Origin: Sparus aurata
Lineage: Eukaryota; Chordata; Actinopteri; Spariformes; Sparidae
Assembly (NCBI RefSeq): GCF_900880675.1
Contig: NC_044202.1
Coordinates: 9,681,693-9,745,692, forward strand
Direction: 5' to 3'
Length of the DNA: 64,000 nt
Below the pieces are notes generated by a model, which ran no database searches, was not told the origin of the DNA, and saw only the letters and a list, made by a program, of their open reading frames with translations. The translations under genes and the position numbers were made by a program. Shown one piece after another: positions 1 to 9,599 of this stretch. Positions within the stretch are counted from its first letter, which is position 1, and each line of letters starts with the position of its first letter.

Positions 1-28
1 AAATACCTCATTTTGTGTGTTTTTTTAG

Positions 29-97
29 GAAGGCTTTGCGCCTCCAGAGGACGAAGACCTCGATGAACAAGCTCACCTGGACCAGGATGAATACTAA
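29..97 (+). CDS. Last coding exon of an unrecognised gene (3' end only)
   Basis: A T-rich tract and AG at 27-28 form an acceptor. The frame that then opens gives 22 residues and a TAA at 95-97. The peptide is strongly acidic (PPEDEDLDEQ, ending DQDEY). Its frame is inferred from the acidic composition and the UTR-like sequence that follows, because the upstream exon lies outside the window; a second frame stays open to about 190. I do not recognise the family. Acidic C-terminal tails are common in nuclear, ER and cytoskeletal proteins, so no function is assigned. Confidence 0.5.
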   Translation, partial: EGFAPPEDEDLDEQAHLDQDEY

Positions 98-1510
98 ACC
101 CGTCATCTCCCTCCACCCTGACATCTCCATCTCCATCTTCCCTTTCCTTTTTCTTTTTTGCCCTCATTTGTTTTCTACTCTGCACGCTCTATAAATACTC
201 CACCATTATCCCTGCTCTCTGTCTGTCTTTTTCCTTTCTTCCACACACGTATATCTGTTCGTAACCTCCCCCCATCCGCCCTCTGGCCATCATCATACTA
301 TACACACAAACACACACACACACACACAACTACTCTGCATCATCATCTGCTGCTCCCCCCCCCTTTGCCTACACAACAGTAACGTACAACATATCCCAGT
401 TATTTCAGCATGAGTAACACAGAACCTGGCATGGAGGTTATTATGGAAAAACAGTGAATTTTAAGTCTGTAAATATTACCGACATTGTGATTTCTGAGAG
501 GACAATGTCTTTTGCTCATTATGGAGTTATTTATTTTGCCTTTGGTGCGCTGTGATACTTCTGTTAGAGCGCAGAACAACGCCGCTCTGATGTGCCATAA
601 GGACACTCCCCGAGCAACTAAAACTGTAACTAAAGTGACTTTTTAATAGCAATTTTTTCTTATTTATTTTAACTTATATTTCCTTTAGATTAACTATCTG
701 TAGCAAAAAAAATTGGTGCAAAACCTACTGTACATGAGTTGAAAGCTGAGGCCATGTTTGTTTTTATTTTTGAGTTGTGGTTTGTGCTTGAGTCAGCATC
801 AAGCTTCCAGTTTTCTGTTACGGTGGGTTCATGGCATGTAGAAACGCTGAAGGAAATCCCTTGGTGTAATGACTCAAGGCGTATGATCAGTGCTCCGCGA
901 TTTACTCGTTATTGATCAGCAACATATCTGAGCATGAGAATGTTACACACTGACTGTGAATGAGTGATATTTTGTATATGTATGTATTTTGTGTGGAGGT
1001 TTTTTGTCCGATGTCGCACGATCCTGGTAAAAAACTGCAGTCGCGTCTTGAAGGCCGAGGTGAAGACGCCTATATGTTTAAAAGTTAGAGGTGGAAAGCC
1101 ACCCGCAGACTGACAACATGGTTAGAGATTATAGCAGTTCTAATGCTTTATTCTAAAATATAAGGGAACCTGACACAGAATTAACACAAACACATTTTCC
1201 ACATGACAGCTCTTATCATGTGTTTCTTGCTAATCTTGTGTTTTACACTTTTGATATGCTGTTCCGGGTTGCCCAGGGTGTATGAGTTGCAGTTTGGAAG
1301 AAAGCCGGTATAAACAAATCTGTGACCAGTCGACTGGTCACTATCTGCATCCAGTTAAACACAAGGAAGTCTCCTAGTCCTTCCCCAGCTATTTTTTATT
1401 TTGCAAACTGGCTGTCATCTGCTCTGGAACTCGCATTCATCGACCATGTTAACATCTACAGAACACTCATCTTTTGAGTTTTGAATAAATAAACCGTTGT
1501 GAAATAAATG
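98..1510 (+). other. Long 3' UTR of the upstream gene
   Basis: There is no supported coding exon here. The stretch is pyrimidine-rich at first, with a CA microsatellite near 302-328, and then AT-rich. Overlapping AATAAA hexamers at 1484-1493 and 1503-1508 are the likely poly(A) signals. The UTR limits are inferred. Confidence 0.45.
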
Positions 1511-1878
1511 GCTGTGGTTCATTTGGGTGAGAATGGACTTGTGAACCACACAGAGCCACATGTGTGAAATTTAGCCCACAACTTATACATTTTTTGGTTT
1601 GTATTTTTTATGTTTTATGTCTGAGATTGTGACGGACTAGTTTCTTGAGAGGGACAAAAGATGAGTAGGATGAACCTGAGATCTGTTTTTTGTTTTAATG
1701 GGTGTGTTCCTATCTCTGCAGTGTTGTACAAAGTACCCAAAGCTCTTGAATAAAAGCAAAGATATTGTGCTAAAATATTACTTTGGTAAAACTGAAAGTC
1801 CCCATACATGTAGTGCTTGAGTAAACGTTTAAAGTATCTGATATGAAATGTAGTTTAATAACAAAATTGGAATTTTTA

Positions 1879-1880
1879 TA

Positions 1881-1911
<31 letters not shown>
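1879..1911. repeat. TTA trinucleotide microsatellite
   Basis: About ten consecutive TTA units. The surrounding 1510-2104 is AT-rich with no exon-like ORF. Confidence 0.85.
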
Positions 1912-2104
1912 CATAATATACTATTTTATTTCCAAAATGTGCTGACTTGGCTGTGATGCTCTGTGTAATCCGCAAAGTAACGAAAGTAACTAAAGTAATC
2001 GAATACATGTTGTGGAGTAAGAGTTACAGTATTTGCTTCTTGTGGAGTAAAATAAAGTAGCAGAAAATGTAAACGTCATATAGCAGCGTCATGGACCTAA
2101 ACAT

Positions 2105-3272
2105 TAGCCCTTTTTACACAGCGTCTCCGCATTATCTCCGGAGCGGTGGTTCGCCAATTCTCCACCGATGGTGATTCACACAGAGCGAAGCATCTCCGCT
2201 GTACCGCCTGTAATTCACACAGAAAGCCGGCGCTGCGGCTCCTAAAGAGGCGTGACGGTACACGTCATGTTGATGATGTCGGTGTTTCCCCAGGTGTTCC
2301 CCCTGTTAATCCAAACTCGCGGACAGTTTACAATCATATAGATTGTTGAGCTTTGCAGCATCACCAGCGCTGAACTCGGGGGAATAAGTTAACGGAAGAA
2401 GAAACCATCTTTAGCCTCTCTGGCGTATTTATTTGAGACAAAGCAGTCTTACACGTTGTCTTCACAATGCGGGAATGAACTCTGAACTCAATGATGCTGC
2501 ATGAGCCCTTGACCTGTAAATTTGCGCCACACTGTGGTGAACATAAAATACCTCAGTAAAACAGCAGTAACACAATAAAGAATGTCTCTTAACATAGATG
2601 CTGTTATAATGTGTAGTGATTGAGATCCTGACCAACCAAACATCCTGGAAAGTGACGAAGTTACGTTTTTCGCGCTAAATAACATAATCATCAGTAAACA
2701 TGACGCTGTCTGACTCCCTCACTGGCGGGGATGGAGGCTGTTTTCTGGGGGAAAGTTCCCTGAAGTCTCGGTCGGGAGGGCTGACGGTCGCGATGGTTTA
2801 TTTTCATCAGAAACACTCGGTGAGTTAAAGTTTTTTGCCGGTGACAGACGCTGTTTTTTTTTAGCAGAAATGTGAGGTAGAGTCAGTAGGACAGGCGGGA
2901 GGACGGACGCTTCTCCACGTACAGCGGTGGTATTTGTTTTCCTCATGTAAGTTGCCAAAGACAGTTACAGTTACTACGTTACTTTTGTTCGGTCCTGTAA
3001 CGTTGCTTTGTGGGACATTTCTCTGTATTTAGTTGAGTGAAGGACCTGTGCAGTTATCAGACTGTCAGACCGACACGCCCTCGCTCCGCGCCTCCGGATT
3101 ATCCGTTCACACTGGGACGGTTTACCAATAATGCGGCCCTGATAGTATCCAGAGGCGGATCAGCGCCGGAGCGAAATTTCCCCCCTCTCCGCATCTGAAA
3201 CTTTCACACAGGGGAGGGTGCGGAGAATTGGCGCAGGATCCCCGCATGCAAACGGCAGTGTGAAAGGGGCTA
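2105..3272. mobile_element. Non-autonomous DNA transposon with long inverted ends
   Basis: The left end TAGCCCTTTTTACACAG matches the reverse complement of the right end (TAGCCCCTTTCACACTG). Similarity continues inward: both ends carry 'CCAATTCTCC' and 'TCCGC' motifs and CACACAG/TTCACAC boxes. The element is about 1.17 kb and has no ORF resembling a transposase. The TTA/TAT edges leave the target-site duplication unclear. A Harbinger-like or other cut-and-paste superfamily is possible; I could not decide from sequence alone. Confidence 0.6.
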
Positions 3273-3349
3273 TTGTAATAATTACAAAAAGTTCCCACGA
3301 CTGCCCATTCACAAATTTTTTTAAAGGCTATGAAGCCAACGTACACAAC

Positions 3350-3422
3350 GGGGGATTAGCTCAGATGGTAGAGCGCTCGCTTAGCATGCGAGAGGTAGCG
3401 GGATCGATGCCCGCATCCTCCA
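3350..3422 (+). tRNA. tRNA-Ala (anticodon AGC)
   Basis: A 73-nt cloverleaf. The acceptor stem GGGGGAT pairs with ATCCTCC, followed by discriminator A. The D arm contains the TAGCTCAGATGG A box. The anticodon stem CTCGC/GCGAG encloses TTAGCAT with anticodon AGC. The T arm GCGGG-ATCGATG-CCCGC carries the B box. There is no intron and CCA is not encoded. A T-run (TATTTTTTTC) starts just after the end and can serve as the Pol III terminator. The mature sequence is identical to the copy at 19318-19390. Confidence 0.95.
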
Positions 3423-4712
3423 AGTATTATTTTTTTCGCCAGGAATCGATTTAAACGCTGAATAATAAAAGTCATATGATATAGTAATAATATTATTAAA
3501 ATATAATGGACAAGATGCACATTATGCTTAATTCCCATGTTGAGTCATAGTTATGAGAGAGATAGTCGTATGAGATGTAAGAAACAACAAAGCTATGGGG
3601 AAAACTAAATAAATAAGACATAAAAAGTCATAATTATGAGATTAAATAGCTGAATTTATGAGTTGCCAGTTAAAAGTATGGGTTAAAGTTACAACTATGA
3701 GAAAAAAAGTCGAAATTTTGATTTAAAAAGTCGTCATTTCACTTTCTATCTCACACAAAAACCCTGGTTACAATGTACGCACGTATGCGCTTCGGCACTT
3801 CAATAAATAGCACTACACCCCTGCAATACTTCATATCCGGCAGACACCGTAAGGTCGTTAAAATCGGGTTAGCAAAAGATGTTAAAGAAGAGCCTTCGAC
3901 GAAAATATTATTTCTTAAGTGCGTCACTGAGTTTCGACAAAAATATCAAGAATAGTTTCCTATCAGTATTCAATATTATCGAGTCTCGCTGTGATCCATA
4001 ACGCGTCAAAGTGAAACGCTTTTGCAGACAATATTAACCTACCAGTTCCAGGGGAGCTTCGGTGTTGATACAACAGAGTTGGCTCAATAAACAACTAACA
4101 GTCCCATTTAGTACCAGCAGATGGCAGCACAGCACCATGTGTGATGGGGTCTTCTCTGAGGGGGCCAGTGAAAGTTATAAATATCTATGAATCTTGCAAA
4201 GAGGACTATTATGAAGCACCCTTCAAACATAACGCCACATATTGATCTTAGGAAAAGTTTTCACTTCGAAATCGATGAGATGATTTCAGAAGGAGTAGCT
4301 TTCAGAGGGGAGGCAGGGGGCCAATGTTTACGCTCCCTCACGCAAATGAAAAGACACGCGAAAAGCACGTAGGAATTATTGAATGGTGAAATATCATAGA
4401 CAGTGTCCCCTGTATCTTTATATAGATATTTCTGGCGTATGTTAACCGAGTCGCCCGCCGTGCACCTCGCCGTGAGCTGGATTCGAACCCACGACCTGCC
4501 GGCAAAGCCTGGGTCTCACACTCACACAACAGGATAATATTAAGATTATTGCCAGGATAATATTAAGATTATTGCGCCCGTGGAGCAGCGCATTAACGTT
4601 AAAACTATTTTATTTGAGTTGTGTTGGTTATTAATCATCAGCAAATAAAACATTGTGAATCAAAGAGTGGTATTTACAGTGGAGCCCAGTAGAAGGGGTT
4701 ACAGTCATATAC
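3423..4712 (+). repeat. tRNA-Ala flank duplicated near 17.4-19.3 kb
   Basis: Sequence after the tRNA (about 3435-3560 and 3940-4290) is repeated almost unchanged at about 18760-18935 and 18955-19305. A further block at 4627-4712 recurs at 17445-17533. The region also contains a 24-bp tandem duplication near 4528-4575 (AGGATAATATTAAGATTATT repeated). No protein gene is supported. Confidence 0.75.
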
Positions 4713-4849
4713 TAACAAACCAGCCCAGTGGCATTATATTTGCATATTCATCAGGGAGCGGTACCCATCCAACAGTCTCTCAGTGCCACAACAATCTCAA
4801 GCGGCACATACCGTCATGTGTCGGTGGAATAACAGCGGCATAATAAAAG

Positions 4850-4915
4850 CATACCACTCCGAGAACCTTTATACCACTCCAAGAATCTTTGTACCACTCC
4901 GAGAATCTTTATACG
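4850..4915. repeat. Threefold tandem repeat, unit about 21 bp
   Basis: Three consecutive copies of a unit like TACCACTCCGAGAATCTTTA. It lies about 110 bp after an octamer-like ATTTGCATAT (4737-4746) and just before a CCCACGCGTGGGCG palindrome near 4940. A promoter-like role is possible but unproven. Confidence 0.6.
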
Positions 4916-5275
4916 AACTGGGGATCAGTAGTCCCCTCCCACGCGTGGGCGTGGTTCCAGCGCCTCTATCTGACACGCCCCCAGCATTTCACAGCAGAGA
5001 GAAGTGCTTGTTTTTCCATGATTTTGAGACCTAATTTTATATACTTGGCAATTTTTTTAATCTTTCAAATTTGGCTGAGTCGTCAATGACACATGTTTCT
5101 GTGGTGTCACAAACTCATAACACACATTTATTTCTGCTTTACAAGGACTTTAACATCTGTAATACACATGTAACTACTTGGAGAGAATTTTAGTGGAAGA
5201 ACATTATTAGGTTTTTCATCACCTCAAAGATAAAATGGTTTAAGAGTGGCAAACCAGGACAGGGTCACTGCTGGG

Positions 5276-5512
5276 TCAACATCCCTTTGTTCTGATGTTG
5301 ACCCAGGTGTGGTCCACATGCCTGAACCAGTGTCTAGGAGCAGGTCCTGTGAAGGTCATCGGGGCTCTGCTCTCAATTTCTTCCATGTAGAGGTTGGATA
5401 CTCCTGTGCACAGCGGTGAGCCCAGGGCCCAGCTGTGCTTCTGTCTGTAGTAACCTTCACTGGACTGGAAGTAGGTGGTCGTCAGACAGAGGTCCAGTAA
5501 GACACAAATGTG
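5276..5512 (-). pseudogene. Penelope-like element reverse transcriptase fragment
   Basis: The minus strand reads an RT-like segment: LLDLCLTTTYFQ, then GSPLCTGVSNLYMEEIE, then RHWFRHVDHTWVNI, and a stop at 5278-5276. These match the order of conserved Penelope-type RT blocks (LTTTYF, a GSPLSP-like loop, NLYME, and the catalytic box). The catalytic YVDD-like box is degraded to HVDH and the ORF is cut short, so it is a dead fragment. The upstream part of the element is missing or too diverged to see. Confidence 0.7.
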
Positions 5513-6161
5513 GTCTGGGGTGAAGTCTGGAGTCTGAAGTCATTGTTTGGTCTGGGCCCAGTGTTGTCTCTCTCACCTTGTTGGTGATATCCTGTGAGTT
5601 TTCATGTCTTGTTGAACTTGATTTATCACTATATTTAGAATAAATATTAAATTAATTATGATGGGGAAATCATTTAATATAGCTGAGACTTTGAGATGAG
5701 GGGACAGGAAGCGCTAACATGCTAACATGCTAACATGATAACTGATTTCCAAGTTTTAGGACAACTGAAAGTTAATTGACCCCCTCCAGCAAATCAGAAC
5801 GGAGTATTCAGTCAGATGCTTGAGTAAGTCATATAGAAAACATCCTCATATGAAAGTGAGTGAACAGCTCGTCTGCCAGCGACCCCCAAACCAACATTAT
5901 GTGAACTTAAATAATAAATAATGTAATAAAGCACCACTGAAGACTGAAGTTGCACAGGGACAAATAAAATCAACACAAAATAAATGCTGTCAGAGGAACA
6001 TTTTATTGTATTCATTTCAAATCCTTCAGTTTGAACATGTTTGAATCATTTGAATACACAATTCAAACAGAGGAAGAGGATTTCCAGTCTCCGCTCTGAT
6101 CTGACGTCTGATCAGTCTGATGTGTCTCGATAGCCGTGAACAACAGAGTTTAAAAAAGGCC

Positions 6162-9100
6162 TCAGCCTCGCACACGCCTGCAGAGAAACACAGGCAGCGA
6201 TGAGAAACACCAGGAGAAACAAACACAACATGAAGGAACAGTCTGTAGATTAAAGGAGCAGTCTGTAGATTAAAGGTTCAGTCTGTAGATTAAAGCAGCA
6301 GTCTGTAGATTAAAGCAGCAGTCTGTAAATTAAAGGTTCAGTTTGGAGATTAAAGGAACAGTCTGGAGATTAAAGCAGCAGTCTGTAAATTAAAGGAGCA
6401 GTCTGTAGATTAAAGGAACGGTCTGTAGATTAAAGCAGCAGTCTGTAGATTAAAGGAACAGTCTGTAGATTAAAGGAGCAGTATGTTGATTAAAGGAGCA
6501 GTCTGTTGATTAAAGGTTCAGTCTGTAGATTAAAGAAACAGTCTGTAGATTAAATGAACTGTCTGTAGATTAAAGTAGCAGTATGTAGATTAAAGGAGCA
6601 GTCTGTTGATTAAAGGTTCAGTCTGTAGATTAAAGGAACAGTCTGTAGATTAAAGGAGCAGTCTGTAGATTAAAGGAGAAGTCTGTAGATTAAAGGTTCA
6701 GTCTGTAGATTAAAGGAGCAGTCTGTAGATTAAAGGTTCAGTCTTTAAATTAAAGGAGCCGTCTCTAGATTAAATAAGCATTAGTTTAGAGAGAAAGATC
6801 TGAATTGATGGATTTTAAACAAACTATATCATCAAACTTTATTTGTTTTAATGACTGAACAACACAATTCATACTATTTTACTTTATTTATATGTGGCGG
6901 ACCTTGCCAACTTTTCTTGCTTCAAAAAGTGTTATATGCGTGCATGTGTGTGTGTGTCTGTACGTACCAGGCACAGGTGTAATACATCTCCACAAACACG
7001 TTGTACGAGCCTCTACAGGATAACCATGAATATTTGAACACACTTGTATTGATGCTGAATTTACAGGATCGCTTGCCCTGACAGCTGGAAACAGAGAGGA
7101 GATGTGATCAGAACCAGAATTGGACTGCACATCTGTATGTCTGCTGTACTTCTCATTTCACTGCCCCTATATTTGTCCCATAATCACTATCACTATCACT
7201 TATTTTTGTCTTCAAGTGGACAAACATAAATAATTTAATGGATGTTTCCTCACAGTTTTTCCACGGTAGCAGAAAGAGCTGTCCTTGAGTGGCAGGGCTT
7301 GTAGTTGTAGCCTGGCTTGGGTTGTCCCTTTAAACACTTTTTCCCTCCGAGCTCGAACGAAATATATGTCAGCCTTATCTTCTTGCCATTTTCTAGAGAA
7401 GAGAGGAGTGTGAAGTGTCACGCAATGAAGACATCATTTCATTTGGTCACAAGTTGTATTTCGTGGTCAATTCAGTTCAGTTGACTTTGATTGACGGTGT
7501 GATGCCTCGGCCAGTGAGCGCCTTACTGTGCTACCACCAGTGGTACTTTAGCTCCACTCGCTGGTCAGCAAGAGCCTTTCTGAAAGTGAACACTGTGAAC
7601 TGGTCCAAAGACCAGAAACTGTCATTTCATTTCACTGTGTTACACACAGAAGTTATATAAACACATCACAAGAGAAAACAGAGGTTATTCCTTTCTACAT
7701 ATGACATGTTGACATGAAGTTGGCCTCACACAGATGTGAACGTGACACGACGTGAATAGAATAGAATAGAATAGAACAGAATAGAATAGTCTTTATTGTC
7801 ATTGTACAGGAGGGTACAATGAAATTGAGGAACTGGTGTATAGATGAGATACAGAGAAAGATATAGTGTGTGATTAATAGTCTTTTATCTTCTTGGATCA
7901 GTTGTTGCAGAGTTTTTGTGTGACTCATGTGTCCTGTCTGTGCTCGCATGTGTTTGCTTGTTGTTTAGTTGTGTGTCTTTGCTGTGGAGCTCAGAAATTG
8001 TGACTGTCATGCTGACTGACATCATGATTGTACTTTTACAATTGTTTCTTGATTTTAGGTTGGACAACAGATGAAAACAAGCCTCTCAGCTAATGGTAGC
8101 CTATTTATAGTAAGGTTCATTAATATTCAGTGTCCCAGAAAAATAAACTGGATACAAATAATTAACAACTCAGTGAAGTCTTACAAAGTTTGGAGAGCAA
8201 TGTGTGAGTCCAAACTCAGGTGTCAGAATCAGATCAGTGAATCTCTCATGTTCTGTCTCATTTGTTAAATCTGTACAAAGAATCACAAAACACTGCTTAA
8301 GGAGGGATTGTGTCTGAAAGTAAGTGAACTTTTGTTCCCAGGTTAGTTACAATGATGGTGAAGTCAAAGAGACAAACAGACTGTTACACAAGGACAGAAA
8401 GACGAGTGTGTGTTGTCTTACCACAGTAGAGACTAATGGTGTCATCGCGACAGGCTTCGACACGCTTTCCCTCTGTGAAAAACACACACAGATCAGACTG
8501 CAAGTGGTGACATCATCACCATCATCATCAGCATCATCATCAGCATCATCACTTCTTTTTTTTCTTGAGGCTTTTCCACTTTGTTTTTGTCTTTATTTTG
8601 TATTTACAGTCAAATATATCATATATGTATGTATATGTTTAAAGAAAAAAGGCTGTAAAAGCACCAGAACAGTGAATAATGTAGATGAACTCCAGCAGAG
8701 CGAACAGAAAAAAAACTCACCAGCAGCTCCAGAGAAACACCAAGTTGCAGCCAGCACTGTAACACAACACAACACTGTAACACAACACTAACACTGACAC
8801 ACAACACAACACTGCTACACAACACTAGCACTGTAACACAACACTGTAACACAACACTAGCAATGAAACACAACACAACACTGTAACACAACGCTGTAAC
8901 ACAACACTAGCACTGAAATTCAACACAACACTGTAACACAACACTAACACTGTAACACAACACTAGCACTGAAACACAACACAACACTGTAACACAACAC
9001 TGTAACACAACACAACACAACATAACACAACACTGTAACACAACACCAGCTCATCTGTGTCACTGCAGCTTTATCACTTTGACACTGTCGACTGCTGCGA

Positions 9101-9520
9101 CTCACAAACTGACAATGAAACAACATCTGAGGCCAAATTAAGATCTGAAGAAGGTGGTTTTCTTCTGAGAACACGACAGCTGGCATGGAGGCAAATTAAA
9201 AAATATATAAACAAAAGAATAAAATCATCAGTTGTCTTTAATTGGAAATAAAAGCTGATGTTGATGTGAAGATGCGAAGGTGTCCGGACCCTGTGAGGGT
9301 CAGAACATCTACACCTGGGATCAGTTCACCTTCAGCACTGACATCATCATTAGAAATGACAACATACGTGTAGGAAGAAAGTCAATGACACATATGGAGT
9401 CATGGAGAATAACTAAGTACATTTACTCAGTCAGTCAGTAAGTACTTGACTTTATAAATGTACTCCACTACATTTGAGAGGATACTCACAGCCGAGGACG
9501 ATGAGGCTCAGTCGGACCAT
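6162..9520 (-). CDS. Secreted SUEL / rhamnose-binding-lectin-like protein, 129 aa
   Basis: Six exons: 9520-9490, 8756-8721, 8472-8422, 7392-7254, 7084-6968 and 6177-6162, all with GT-AG introns and matching phases. The start follows a TATA-like ATAAATACC (9600-9592). Residues 1-22 (MVRLSLIVLG...CFSGAA) are a signal peptide. The rest is one SUEL-type domain with eight cysteines: EAC, LYC, KKC, KPC, LCQGKRSC (two), LSC and YTC. It ends shortly after the domain (CAWRVRG, stop). CQGKRSC and the C-terminal spacing match fish rhamnose-binding lectins, which agglutinate bacteria and occur in eggs, skin or mucus. The usual YGR motif is replaced by FELGG and DPC by LSC, so sugar specificity may differ. 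A poly(A) signal (AATAAA) lies at 6007-6002. The smallest last exon is the least certain part. Confidence 0.8.
6241..6780. repeat. 20-bp minisatellite, 27 units in register
   Basis: Units follow GTCTGTAGATTAAAGGAGCA with point changes only (GGTTCA, GCAGCA or GGAACA at the 3' end). The array keeps exact 20-bp register over 540 bp with no indel. It lies in the last intron of the lectin-like gene. Confidence 0.95.
7757..7830. repeat. GAATA microsatellite with a LINE-tail-like sequence
   Basis: A run of GAATA units followed by TCTTTATTGTCATTGTACAG and a short inverted piece (GGGTACAATGAAATTG). This junction recurs in fish genomes as the end of a retroelement. It lies in intron 3 of the lectin-like gene (between exons at 8472-8422 and 7392-7254). 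Confidence 0.4.
8758..9047. repeat. ACACAACACTGTA minisatellite
   Basis: Irregular tandem units of the type CTGTAACACAACACTAGCA, about 290 bp, in intron 1 of the lectin-like gene. The array abuts the acceptor of exon 2 (8757-8759). Confidence 0.9.
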
Positions 9521-9599
9521 GTTTGCTTCTCTCAGCTTCTCTTCTGTCTTCCACCTGCAGACCGTCTGATGCTGAGAGCATCTCTATGACCGGTATTTA

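Noticed and set aside
4450..4530. tRNA-like sequence on the minus strand with a B box (GGTTCGAATCC)
   Set aside because: The T arm has a mismatch and no pairing acceptor or D arm can be found upstream; at best a tRNA-derived fragment.
8324..8791. 155-codon plus-strand ORF
   Set aside because: Covers lectin exons 2 and 3 in antisense and simple repeats; low-complexity shadow.
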